Of a DNA stretch of 48,373 nt, positions 16,342 to 26,400 are shown one piece after another. This DNA comes from FW021-bin31 sp964478125 (lineage in GTDB: Bacteria > Bacteroidota > Bacteroidia > Chitinophagales > Chitinophagaceae). A program made the translations under genes and the position numbers. The notes under the pieces are model-generated. The model was not told the DNA's origin. It saw only the letters and a list, made by a program, of their open reading frames with translations, and made no database searches. The DNA is taken from contig CAYZGR010000019.1 of the NCBI GenBank assembly GCA_964478125.1, forward strand, positions 1 to 48,373, written 5' to 3'. The stretch's first letter is position 1, and the number at the start of each line of letters is the position of its first letter.

Positions 16342-17030
16342 TCCTATTCGGGATAACGCTGTTGCCGAGCCTTGCGGCGACAGCCCAATCGGGATTGTTT
16401 TCCCAGACAGAGCGCTATAAAAACAGGCCTTACTATTTTGGGATCACCCTGGGTTACAATCAGGCGTTTTATAAAATGGATTATGATCAGCGTTTTATAA
16501 ATACCGATACCCTCTTAAGCATCGAGCCTTTGCATAGCAGCGGGTTTAGCCTGGGGCTGCTGGGCAACCTGAAGGTGGTTAAGCATCTGGATCTGCGACT
16601 GAATCCGACCTTGATATTTACGGAAAAGGATCTGTCTTATGGTTTTAGAAAAGATTCCGGACGGGTAAGAGAAAGGAAAAATGTGGAATCGATCCTTATG
16701 AGCATTCCTTTGCAAATAAAACTGAAATCCGACCGGGTCGGTAATTTTAGAGCGTATCTGCTGGCCGGATTAAAATATGATTATGATCTGGCATCCAATG
16801 CCCAGAACAGACAGGCGAAAGATATTGTTAAACTATCAAGAAATGACCTGGGGTATGAGGCCGGTTTCGGTTTTGAATTTTATCTTCCGTATTTCATCTT
16901 CTCTCCAGAGATCAAATTTAGCTACGGCGCCAGAAATATTCATATTTATGAACCGGGAAACATTTATTCCAACAGAATTGGCAGGCTGTTGTCGCGCATG
17001 ATCATTATTTCTATTCACCTGGAAGGATAG
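16290..17030 (+). CDS. porT: PorT-family outer-membrane protein (type IX secretion)
   Basis: A 246-residue predicted outer-membrane beta-barrel with a signal peptide (about residues 1-33, ending TAQ). The body alternates hydrophobic and polar residues: YYFGITLGYNQAF, SSGFSLGLLGNL, and the closing IIISIHLEG strand. I assign it to PorT/SprT, a component of the type IX secretion system, because of these features and because it directly follows and overlaps menG by 52 bases, a linkage I recall from several Bacteroidota. The overlap implies translational coupling. The remaining type IX genes are not in the window. It could be another member of the broad barrel family, so the symbol is tentative. 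Confidence 0.75.
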   Translation: MQKINLWHLLGLLRYQIILFGITLLPSLAATAQSGLFSQTERYKNRPYYFGITLGYNQAFYKMDYDQRFINTDTLLSIEPLHSSGFSLGLLGNLKVVKHLDLRLNPTLIFTEKDLSYGFRKDSGRVRERKNVESILMSIPLQIKLKSDRVGNFRAYLLAGLKYDYDLASNAQNRQAKDIVKLSRNDLGYEAGFGFEFYLPYFIFSPEIKFSYGARNIHIYEPGNIYSNRIGRLLSRMIIISIHLEG

Positions 17031-17091
17031 TTTCTGTATGAAAAGTCTCTTTCTTCTGTCATGCAAAGAAGTTGGCAAACAGATAACCGGC

Positions 17092-18819
17092 TTAAAAATC
17101 ATAATCCCTCCTTCCCATATTCCATCTTAATCCCACCGAAAAGAAATTGGAGTCTTCATTTTTCAATTCATGATGATAACGTGGGTAAGCGCCTTTGGTC
17201 CTTCTGGTCAGATAAGATAGATCTACAAAAAGGTTGTGTTTTAACTCGTAGGTAGCCGTTAATGAAGCATTTACTACATCATTTAACAGCCCTTGTCCGA
17301 TTCGGTTTCCGTAATCTTTTTCTCTGTCGTGATAGTTTATTAAAATGTTTCCGCCCCAATCACTAAATTCATCATCAAGCCCTTGCTGTGATCCGGTTAT
17401 TCTCAATAAAAATTTCAATCTGTTGAGCGGTTGATAACGAACCAGGGCGGCTGCTTCTATCAGATTGGCCCCCTTAGGGTGGGCGAGCGCCTGATTGTAA
17501 TGAGAATAGCTGTTGAGGGAATCACCATGGGTATAAGTATAAGGCCGGATAATGTTTATCTCTCCCTGAAGATCCAGATTCTTTACATTAAAGGCATCCA
17601 CATATTTGGCGCCGAGTTGCAGGCCCCATTTGTTGCCCCACCATCCTCTGGTACTTAGCATTTCTTTAACCCTCAGTTCATCAAGGAAAAACTGCCCGTA
17701 AAGTTCAAAATGGTGTGCGATAATGGCTTTGGCGTCCAGACCGACGTTGGCATTGTCGGGACTTCCTACGGCCTGCTCTATGGACCGGTAAAAGATAATG
17801 GGATTCAGATATTGAAATTCAAAATGATTGTTTCTCGCAAAAATGATGCTTTCAAACACACCCATGTTCAGCCAAGGGGTTATGTCTATTCCAAGGCGAT
17901 GTAACGTAAGGTATTTTTTAGGAAGCAAATGATCGCCCCCGTGCCGTTTGTATTTCGATGTCAATTCTGCAAAAATATTGGTGTAATTCAATTTCCAGAT
18001 GCGGGTATTCAGTTTTAGAAATAAGTAGTTTGGAGCATTGTTGCTTAAAAAAAGACTGCGATATCCGCTACCAATAAAATTATTATCGTACCCGAATTGG
18101 ATATTGATATATTGGGTTACATTAAAAGTGATGTATCCCGCAGCATCCAGATAGTCGTATCCACCGCTTTTGAGGTTTTTATAATAACCGATCCCGGGGA
18201 CCGCGTTTTGTTGATTGATGCGGTTTCTCATAAAAAAAGGAGGCCTTTCCTGATTTTCGGTAAAGCGGGTGTAAAAGCCTACTTTATTGGCGATCAATCC
18301 GCGCAATTCTACGCCCCGGGTAGCAATATAATCCATCTTATCATCCGCGCTCTCTTTACCCGCTTGCAGCCGTAACAAGGGATTCACAGCCAGGAAGAAA
18401 TCAGGTACATCCACGGCATACAGGTTGGCTTTATCTTTGTAAAAAGTATGCCAGAGGGGATGCCGGGATGGGAGGAAGCCTTCATGGCCGGGTGTCCATT
18501 CGGCATTGTCTCCCAGGATCTTACGCAAATGATACTGATCTACTCCGCTTAATTGAAGGGTGTGCCAATAAGGATGTTCATAATGAACAGGGGCATCAAC
18601 GCCAGATAAACTGTCTATGTGGTTCACAAATTGTACAGCGGCCTGCCGTGCAATCGGTTTGATGCTGTTATCAAACGTGCGGGAATAATGTCCGCTTTTT
18701 ATCTGAAGTCTTTCAAGAACAGGGTAGCTGTAATTGTTTAACGGGATCAGGGTAGATTGTGCAGCAGCTCCCAGAGCGATCAGGAAAAGAGGAAGAAAAA
18801 ATAACTTTTTGAATATCAT
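17092..18819 (-). CDS. Wzi/RemB-like outer-membrane barrel protein
   Basis: A 575-residue exported protein with a signal peptide (1-20, ending GAAAQ). The long body of beta strands (for example WGGNILINYH, VNASLTATYEL and a final SVGLRWNMG strand) points to an outer-membrane barrel. It resembles the capsule-assembly Wzi and gliding-motility RemB group, through segments like GWWGNKWGLQLGAKYVDAF, NLDLQGEINIIRPYTY and HPKGANL. Its role could be attachment of surface polysaccharide or adhesin handling. It converges with the porT-like gene (62 bp apart), which suits a shared surface-export theme. The family assignment rests on memory of such stretches, so it is moderate only. Confidence 0.65.
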   Translation of the reverse strand: MIFKKLFFLPLFLIALGAAAQSTLIPLNNYSYPVLERLQIKSGHYSRTFDNSIKPIARQAAVQFVNHIDSLSGVDAPVHYEHPYWHTLQLSGVDQYHLRKILGDNAEWTPGHEGFLPSRHPLWHTFYKDKANLYAVDVPDFFLAVNPLLRLQAGKESADDKMDYIATRGVELRGLIANKVGFYTRFTENQERPPFFMRNRINQQNAVPGIGYYKNLKSGGYDYLDAAGYITFNVTQYINIQFGYDNNFIGSGYRSLFLSNNAPNYLFLKLNTRIWKLNYTNIFAELTSKYKRHGGDHLLPKKYLTLHRLGIDITPWLNMGVFESIIFARNNHFEFQYLNPIIFYRSIEQAVGSPDNANVGLDAKAIIAHHFELYGQFFLDELRVKEMLSTRGWWGNKWGLQLGAKYVDAFNVKNLDLQGEINIIRPYTYTHGDSLNSYSHYNQALAHPKGANLIEAAALVRYQPLNRLKFLLRITGSQQGLDDEFSDWGGNILINYHDREKDYGNRIGQGLLNDVVNASLTATYELKHNLFVDLSYLTRRTKGAYPRYHHELKNEDSNFFSVGLRWNMGRRDYDF

Positions 18820-18880
18820 ACAAAATATTTATAATCCATTAAGCCTCATTAATATAAAACGGGAGATCCTTAGGATTTCC

Positions 18881-18888
18881 TAACTTTA
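18881..18888 (+). promoter_or_regulatory. Near-consensus -7 box (TAACTTTA) for pyrC
   Basis: TAACTTTA matches TAnnTTTG at all but the last base and ends four bases before the pyrC ATG. This is again a placement that predicts a leaderless mRNA. Confidence 0.35.
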
Positions 18889-18892
18889 CCAC

Positions 18893-20239
18893 ATGCAAAG
18901 ATATCTTATTAAAAACGTTTTAATAATTAATGAGGGACAAATTGTCAATGGAGATGTTCTCATTGAGGAGGAAAGAATAACAAAAATTGCGCCACAGGTG
19001 TCATTTCCCGGCGCTGTTAAGGAAATAGACGGAGAAGGGAAACTATTGATACCCGGAGTAATTGACGATCAGGTACATTTTCGGGAACCGGGATTGACAC
19101 ATAAAGCAGAGATACGAACCGAATCTCATGCGGCGGTAGCGGGAGGAACTACCAGTTTTATGGAAATGCCCAATACCAGGCCCCCGGCGCTTACGCAAGA
19201 GTTGCTGGAGCATAAATACGCTATTGCGGCAGAACGCTCGCCCGCCAACTACTCATTCTTTATGGGGGTTTCCAATGACAATGCAGAAGAGGTCCTGAAG
19301 ACCAACAACAGGAAAGAGCATGTCTGCGGCATCAAAATATTTATGGGTTCTTCTACCGGGAACATGCTCGTAGACGATTACCAAACACTCGAAAATATTT
19401 TTTCCAAAAGTGAGTTGCTGATTGCTACTCATTGTGAAGACGAACATATTATAAAGTCCAATCTCGTAAAGTTTCGTGAGGAAAAGGGAGATGAGGGCAT
19501 GAAACCCGACGACCATCCTTTGATCCGTAATGTAGAAGCCTGTTATTCTTCTTCCAGTATGGCGGTCAATCTTGCCAAAAAATACCATACCCGGCTCCAT
19601 ATTTTACATATTACCACGGCAAAAGAGTTGAACTTGTTCACAAATGAGATCCCTCTTGAAAAAAAGAGAATTACATCGGAGGTTTGTGTTCACCACCTCT
19701 GGTTTTCTGCAGATGATTATCCGGAATACGGGAACAAGATCAAATGCAATCCCGCCATAAAAGCAAGAGAAAATCGGGAGGCGCTTTGGGCAGGGCTCCT
19801 TGATGACCATCTGGACGTGATCGCTACGGATCATGCCCCGCATGCCCGGGAAGAAAAGGACCGTCCTTATTATAAAGCGCCGGCAGGGTTGCCCCTGGTG
19901 CAGCATGGGCTGCTTATGATGTTGGAACAGCATAAACGCGGACGCATCTCTCTGGAGAAGTTGGTAGAAAAAATGTGTCACGCACCGGCAATCTGTTTTC
20001 AAATCGAAAAAAGAGGGTTTATCCGTGAGGGTTATTACGCGGATCTGGTGCTTGTGGACCTCAATCGTTCAACGAAAGTAACAAAAGATAATCTTTATTA
20101 TAAATGTGGATGGAGCCCTTTCGAAGGCCATACTTTTCCTGCGGCAATTGAAAAGACTTTTGTGAACGGATATCCGGTTTATAATAAGGGAAAATTCGAT
20201 GATTCGAAAAGAGGGATGCGGTTAAGATTTGACAGGTAA
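18893..20239 (+). CDS. pyrC: Dihydroorotase (class I)
   Basis: This amidohydrolase closes carbamoyl-aspartate to dihydroorotate in pyrimidine synthesis. The 448-residue protein has the family REPGLTHK segment, a lysine at 148 (GIKIFMGSSTGN) suited to be the carboxylated metal bridge, metal histidines at 180 and 239, and the catalytic aspartate 313 in ATDHAPH. One oddity is visible: the usual HxH metal pair reads QVH (Gln60, His62). I recall this Gln from other Bacteroidota dihydroorotases, so it is probably a lineage trait, not a defect. The start is the ATG at 18893, four bases past a TAACTTTA box. The next gene follows after 77 bp. Allantoinase-like relatives are less likely given the motifs. 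Confidence 0.93.
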   Translation: MQRYLIKNVLIINEGQIVNGDVLIEEERITKIAPQVSFPGAVKEIDGEGKLLIPGVIDDQVHFREPGLTHKAEIRTESHAAVAGGTTSFMEMPNTRPPALTQELLEHKYAIAAERSPANYSFFMGVSNDNAEEVLKTNNRKEHVCGIKIFMGSSTGNMLVDDYQTLENIFSKSELLIATHCEDEHIIKSNLVKFREEKGDEGMKPDDHPLIRNVEACYSSSSMAVNLAKKYHTRLHILHITTAKELNLFTNEIPLEKKRITSEVCVHHLWFSADDYPEYGNKIKCNPAIKARENREALWAGLLDDHLDVIATDHAPHAREEKDRPYYKAPAGLPLVQHGLLMMLEQHKRGRISLEKLVEKMCHAPAICFQIEKRGFIREGYYADLVLVDLNRSTKVTKDNLYYKCGWSPFEGHTFPAAIEKTFVNGYPVYNKGKFDDSKRGMRLRFDR

Positions 20240-20300
20240 AAAGAGTAACAATTTCTAAAGGAAAGAGGTTGTATTTAATCCCATAAAAACATAGAAGCCT

Positions 20301-20306
20301 GGAGGG
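20301..20306 (+). promoter_or_regulatory. Unusually strong Shine-Dalgarno (GGAGGG) before the MutS-like gene
   Basis: GGAGGG lies ten bases before the ATG at 20317. Most genes in this window lack such a site, so this one stands out and helps fix the start. Confidence 0.5.
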
Positions 20307-20316
20307 ATGTATATAA

Positions 20317-21669
20317 ATGGAACTAGATCAACAGACATTGGCCGATTTATCGGTTTTTAGCAAAGAGAAGAATTTTTCGGTATTTCAATATCTGAATTTT
20401 ACCCGAACGACCGGAGGACGGGATGAATTGGAAAATATTTTCCGAACGCCTCTTCCTACGGCCGTTGCCATAGGAGAAACCCAGGAGGTGATCCGGTTTA
20501 TCCGGGAACGGCTGGATCAATGGCCTATGGAGATCACCAATGGAACGTTAATGGTTATAGATAAATTTCTGGATGCCACGAATGATCCCATCCCGCTTAC
20601 TACGGGCTCGCTTGCGACGCTCAACAGCCTGTACTATCGTTATTTTGTCTCTGCCGGCTTTTCGCTGATCCGTTATTCCCTGACTCACATTTATACTTTC
20701 CTGAAGGGGATGGAAGATTTAATCGCTGCTTTTTATAAGGCCGACACCCCCTCCAACTTGAAAGCAATCCTTAAAAGGGCGTCCCACCTTCTTGAGAGGC
20801 ATGAGATACAACTTTTCATGAATGCGGAAAAGCGGGGAAATGTTTCTACCAGCCAAACCATCCGGTATGGTCATTTTTTGCGGTATCGTCATCATCAGAC
20901 TCTCGAAAAACTGATGGATGTTTATTATCGGCTGGACGCATGGTACTCAATGGCCATCGCCGTAAAAAAGTTTCAATTTACTTTTCCTGAATTTGAAGAA
21001 GTTGAAGGCCCGGTTTTGAATATCGAAAAGTTATATCATCCCCTTTTAACAAAGCCGGTGGCCTATGATGTCAATTTAGATAAAGCGACCAATTTCTTTT
21101 TTCTTACAGGAGCCAATATGGCCGGGAAAAGTACTTTTATTAAAGCAATAGGTTTGTCCGTTTTTTTGGCCCATCTTGGAATGGGGGTTCCGGCGAGGCA
21201 CATGAAGTTATCCTTCTTTGACGGTCTTTTGAGTAATATACAGGTGCAGGATAATATTTTTCTGGGGGAGAGCTATTTTTTTAATGAGGTCCAGCGGATT
21301 AAAAAAACCATTATTAAGATCAATGATGGCAGAAAATGGCTGATACTGATTGATGAAATGTTTAAAGGAACGAATTTTCAGGACGCCATGCAATGTTCTG
21401 TTATGGTTATTGAAGGGCTGTTGAAAATGAAAGACAGCCTTTTTGTCTTATCTACCCATCTGTATGAAATAGCAGAGTCACTAAAAAAACATGCCAACAT
21501 CACTTTCCGTTATTTCGAAACCGCTCTGATAGATGAGGAACCCCAATACAGTTATCAGTTGAAAGAGGGAATTTCTAACGATCGCCTGGGATTTTTGATC
21601 TTGAAAAAAGAAAAGGTCCTGGATCTGTTGCATAATATTAAGAGAGATAACGAGCAAAGATTTGAGTAA
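20317..21669 (+). CDS. MutS-family ATPase lacking mismatch-recognition domains
   Basis: A 450-residue protein with the C-terminal MutS core and ATPase but without the N-terminal mismatch-binding and connector domains. The helical region (residues about 1-230) leads into the ATPase, with Walker A GANMAGKST at residues 265-273 and the LILIDEMFKGTNFQDA Walker B and signature segment. Full-length MutS and MutS2 are about 800 residues, so this is the short MutS-like class common in Bacteroidota, not a truncation: it has its own start with a GGAGGG site and a complete C-terminus. The function is not established; a role in DNA repair or recombination is only inferred from the family. It sits between pyrC and yifB. 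Confidence 0.85.
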   Translation: MELDQQTLADLSVFSKEKNFSVFQYLNFTRTTGGRDELENIFRTPLPTAVAIGETQEVIRFIRERLDQWPMEITNGTLMVIDKFLDATNDPIPLTTGSLATLNSLYYRYFVSAGFSLIRYSLTHIYTFLKGMEDLIAAFYKADTPSNLKAILKRASHLLERHEIQLFMNAEKRGNVSTSQTIRYGHFLRYRHHQTLEKLMDVYYRLDAWYSMAIAVKKFQFTFPEFEEVEGPVLNIEKLYHPLLTKPVAYDVNLDKATNFFFLTGANMAGKSTFIKAIGLSVFLAHLGMGVPARHMKLSFFDGLLSNIQVQDNIFLGESYFFNEVQRIKKTIIKINDGRKWLILIDEMFKGTNFQDAMQCSVMVIEGLLKMKDSLFVLSTHLYEIAESLKKHANITFRYFETALIDEEPQYSYQLKEGISNDRLGFLILKKEKVLDLLHNIKRDNEQRFE

Positions 21670-21745
21670 AAGGATGTTGTGACCGATTGGCCTTTCTCTA
21701 AAAAGGGTTATATTTACTTCTCATCGCAAATAACGATCTACACTT

Positions 21746-23284
21746 ATGCTGGTAAAAACTTACGGAAGTGCGGTTCATGGAGTTAATGCAATTACTATTA
21801 CACTGGAAGTGAACGTGGGGCAGGGTGTGAGTTATTTCATCGTTGGTTTACCGGATAATGCAGTGAAAGAGAGCCGGCAAAGAATTGAAGCGGCCATCAA
21901 AAACAACGGTTTCAGGATGCCGCATAATAAAGTGATCGTAAATATGGCTCCGGCCGACATCAGGAAAGCCGGGTCGGCTTATGATCTTCCGATTGCGCTG
22001 GGTATATTGGCGGCGAACGAACAAATAAAACTGCCGGAAGTAGAAAAATATATCATTATGGGAGAACTTTCTCTGGATGGTTCGGTGATGCCCATAAAAG
22101 GGGCTTTGCCCATTGCTATCAAAGCCAGAGAAGAAAAATTCAAAGGGCTGATCGTTCCCGAGGCCAATGCCCGGGAAGCTGCGATGGTCAACAACCTTGA
22201 CGTATATGGGGTGAACCACTTAAAAGACGTAATTGATTTTTTTGAGGACCCTGCCGTGGTAAAGCCTGTATTTGTAGATACCCGCCATGAATTTTTTGAA
22301 TCACAATATGATTTTGATATAGACTTTAGCGATGTCAAAGGGCAGGAAAACATCAAAAGAGCCATGGAGATCGGGGCGGCCGGAGGGCATAATCTGATTC
22401 TCATTGGTCCGCCGGGAGCGGGAAAGACCATGCTGGCTAAGCGTCTGCCAACCATTCTTCCTCCCCTGACATTAAAGGAAGCGTTGGAAACGACAAAGAT
22501 CCATTCTGTAGCCGGAGTGCTGCCTGAAAAATCTACCCTGGTATCCCGCCGTCCTTTTCGGTCTCCGCATCATACCATCAGCGACGTGGCGCTCGTAGGC
22601 GGAGGCAGTGTTCCGCAGCCCGGAGAAATATCTTTGGCACATAATGGAGTCTTGTTTTTAGATGAATTGCCGGAATTTAAGCGCACGGTACTGGAGGTCA
22701 TGCGACAGCCGATGGAAGAACGCCGGGTAACCATTTCCAGGGCCAGGGTGACACTGGATTTTCCTGCGAGCTTTATGCTGGTCGCCTCTATGAATCCCTG
22801 CCCCTGCGGTTATTTTAACCATCCCGAAAGGGAATGTACCTGCCCGCCGGGAGCGGTTCAGAAGTATTTGAATAAGATCTCCGGACCGCTGCTGGATCGC
22901 ATAGATTTGCATGTGGAAGTGACCCCGGTTCCTTTTTCCGAACTTTCGGCTACACGAAAGACCGAGTCCAGTGAGGCCATCCGGCAACGGGTGATCAAGG
23001 CGAGGGAGATACAGGCGGCAAGATTTAAAGATCAGGAAGGTCTTTATTGTAATGCGCACATGGCCAGCCGGCTTCTCAAAAAGATCTGTGCCATTGACAA
23101 ACCGGGTCAAAACCTGTTGAAAGTGGCCATGGAGCGGCTGCAGCTTTCTGCGCGTGCGTATGATCGCATCTTAAAAGTATCCCGAACCATAGCAGATCTG
23201 GAAGGTTCGGAGGCTGTAAAACCCGAACATTTGGCCGAAGCCATACAATACAGGAGCCTGGACCGGGAAAATTGGGGCGGTTGA
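21746..23284 (+). CDS. YifB/ComM-family Mg-chelatase-like AAA+ ATPase
   Basis: A 512-residue AAA+ protein. The N-terminal Lon-protease-like ChlI domain (about residues 1-165) is followed by the ATPase with Walker A GPPGAGKT (221-228) and a Walker B region with LFLDELPEF. The MNPCPCGYFNHPERECTCPP cysteine stretch and the C-terminal Mg_chelatase_C part (RAYDRILKVSRTIADLEG) are typical. ComM, the studied member, is a hexameric helicase that aids branch migration during natural transformation; the role may be the same here but this is family knowledge. The gene ends 149 bp before susC. A hairpin after it has no T run. Confidence 0.93.
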   Translation: MLVKTYGSAVHGVNAITITLEVNVGQGVSYFIVGLPDNAVKESRQRIEAAIKNNGFRMPHNKVIVNMAPADIRKAGSAYDLPIALGILAANEQIKLPEVEKYIIMGELSLDGSVMPIKGALPIAIKAREEKFKGLIVPEANAREAAMVNNLDVYGVNHLKDVIDFFEDPAVVKPVFVDTRHEFFESQYDFDIDFSDVKGQENIKRAMEIGAAGGHNLILIGPPGAGKTMLAKRLPTILPPLTLKEALETTKIHSVAGVLPEKSTLVSRRPFRSPHHTISDVALVGGGSVPQPGEISLAHNGVLFLDELPEFKRTVLEVMRQPMEERRVTISRARVTLDFPASFMLVASMNPCPCGYFNHPERECTCPPGAVQKYLNKISGPLLDRIDLHVEVTPVPFSELSATRKTESSEAIRQRVIKAREIQAARFKDQEGLYCNAHMASRLLKKICAIDKPGQNLLKVAMERLQLSARAYDRILKVSRTIADLEGSEAVKPEHLAEAIQYRSLDRENWGG

Positions 23285-23433
23285 CAAAGAAGCCATTTGG
23301 AGGGCCGGGGCTTCGTATATATGTAACCAAAACGCTCAAGGTCAACTTTTTAAGAAATATTTTTTGATATTTTTTAAAAAAGATTAATTTTAGCTGGTGT
23401 TTTCTTTAAACATTAATTAAATTTCTTTCTGTT

Positions 23434-26400
23434 ATGGTACGAAATCTATTTTGTGGAGCCTTATTTCTTTTCTTTTTTGGAATTCTGGGCGCCCGAGCAC
23501 AGCAATTGACCGTTAGCGGAACGGTAAAGGACGCAGAAACCGGACAGGCATTGCCCGGTGTAACTATTGCTGTTAAAGGAACAACTACCGGAACTTCAAC
23601 CAATTCTGCCGGAGCGTTCCAGTTGAGTGTCCCTGATGCAAAGGACACGTTAAAAGTCTCTTATATCGGCTACCAAACGAAGGAGGTAGCAGTAAACGGA
23701 CGTGGAACGATCAATATTGAATTACAAAGCCAATCTTTAAAAATCAATGAGCTGGTTGTGACCGGCTACCAAACAAAACAAAAAGGAGAACTTACCGGCG
23801 CTATATCACAAATTGACGGAAGCGAGATTTCAAAATCTCCTACTCCGAATTTAACAAGGAACCTGGAGGGCAGGTTACCCGGTTTGAAAATAAATGATAG
23901 AGGCGGGGAGCCCGGGTCGGCTAATATGAATATACTCATTCGCGGTCAGGAAACTTTTGGAGAAAATGCGCCCCTGGTCATTGTGGATGGTATCCCCTCA
24001 AGTACGAGCCAATTGGCCAACCTCTCTTCTGATAATATAGCAAGCGTGAGTGTGTTAAAGGATGCTTCTGCAGCCATTTACGGCGCCAGAGCCGCGAACG
24101 GGGTGATCGTGGTAACTACAAAAAGAGGGAAGAAGGGGCAATCCAGTATTACCATTGATGCCAATACCGGAGTCTCCACTTTTACTATTCTTCCGAAAAT
24201 GATGAGCGCTTACCAAAATGCCAAATATCAAAGTGAGATGGAGACCCGGTATGGAAGAGTTCTGACCTATTCAGAAGAAGACCTGGAGTTGTTCAAAAAC
24301 GGCAGTCAGCCATTGACGCATCCGAATACCAACTGGTACGATGTCACTTTAAGAAAATATGCGCCACAAAGCCAGGCTTCCATAACCGCTCAGGGCGGAA
24401 AAGACAATGTACAATATTTTGTGGCCGGGAACTATAACCACAAAGGATCCCTTTTTCATGGCGGGGATATGTACTACGATAGGTACCAGCTGAGATCAAA
24501 TATAGATGCACAGATAATGAAGTATTTGAAGATAGGGTTTGATCTGAGCGGAGAATTACGGCATGCACATCAAACTTCCATGGACCAGGAGGCGCTTTTC
24601 CATCGGGTTCAGCTTTCAAGGCCAATGGACGTTGCCGTTTATCCCAATGGTTTACCGGGTCGTGCAGCAGTAGGTTATAACCCTGTTATCGGAGCTACTG
24701 ATGAGGCCGGCTGGAATGATACAAAAGAAAAGCTGTTTACTTCCAGATTGTCTTTGGACTTAAACTTGGACTGGATCACAGACGGTTTGAGTTTAACGGG
24801 CATAGGATCTTTTAATGAGAATATTATCGGCAATAAGGTTTTTGATAATATCTGGGACCTTTATTCCTATAATGTACAAACCGGTCAATACGATCCTTCA
24901 GTAGGTACGGTAAATGAAGGGCAGACCTTTTCTACCCTGACCCAATATAATTTAGAACGTCAGCAGAAGTTCTTAAACGTTTCATTAAAATACAGAAAAA
25001 GCTTTGGAGATCACAACATCAATGCTTTTGTTGCTTATGAGGTTCAGGAAGGCGGGCTTGATAGTCTGGCCGGATTTCGAAGGGATATCATCAGCGCACA
25101 AAAACCTTATCTGGATTTGGCCGGTACGACCAACCAGACCACCGGGGGAATAGCCGGGAATTCGGGACGGGTGAGTTATTTCGGGACGGTCAGCTACGAT
25201 TATAAAAGAAAATATTTACTGGATTTTACAATCAGACGCGACGGCTCGTTTAACTTCCCCAAAAAAGGTAGATTTGGTACCTTCCCCAGTGTATCGGCAG
25301 GTTGGACCATTTCGAAAGAGCCGTTTATGTCGGGTAGCAGAAGCTGGCTGGATAATCTGAAGATCAGATCTTCCTATGGGTTGATGGGAAACGACCAGGT
25401 GCCCAGTTTCCAGTATCTCACTCAATATGAACTCAGCAGTAATTTAGGATACTATATTTTTGGAGATCCTCCGGCAAGATACAATGGCTTTTTGCAAACC
25501 AATACCCCCAACCCCGATATTACCTGGGAGGTGGCTAAAGATTTTGATGTGGGGATAGACGCGGTTTTGTTTAATAACAAATTGACGGTGACTGCCGATT
25601 ACTTCTATGATAAGAGAAGACGTATCCTGATTAAACGTAGCGGGGGTGTACCGGACTATACCGGGATCTCTCTGCCTCAACAAAACCTGGGAAAAATAAA
25701 TAACCACGGTTTTGAATTGCATGCGGGATATCAAACCAGACACAATGACTGGGGATATGATTTTAGTGGAAACATTAGTTATAACAAAAATAAGGTTATT
25801 TTCATGAGCGAGCCCAAGGGTCTTCCGGATTACCAAAAACAAACCGGCCATCCTATAAAATCATACCTGGTTTACCTTTCTGATGGAATATTTCATGATA
25901 AAGCAGATGTAGAGGCTACCAAGGCAAAGCTCGATGGAACTTTGCCGGGAGATATTAAATATAAAGATGTGAATGGAGACGGCAAAATAGACGGATTAGA
26001 TATGGTCCGGGTGTTTTCATCTCCCATACCCAGGGTTCAGTACGGAGTTACGGCGGGCGTATCCTATAAAAATTTCAATTTAAGTATTTTTCTGCAAGGG
26101 CAGGCTCAGGCAAAGGATTATATGTCTCATGAAAGAGGAGGACAATCGAACCTTCCGGAATACTATTATACCAAGAGGTGGACGAAAGACAATCCAAAGG
26201 GACCATATCCCCGAGCTTTTGACAGACAGGATTTTTATGAAATTGCACATCCTTCGGACTTTTGGTTATATAACGGCGCTTTTATGAGGCTTAAAAATTT
26301 ATCTTTTTCTTATGGTTTGCCTTCAAATGTTTTATCTAAGACCGGTATTAATAGTGTAAACTTTTATATCAGAGCGTACAATCTTTTGACCTGGGAAGCA

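Noticed and set aside
23289..23314. GAAGCC/GGCTTC hairpin after yifB as a terminator
   Set aside because: The stem is only six pairs with a 14-base loop and no T run follows.
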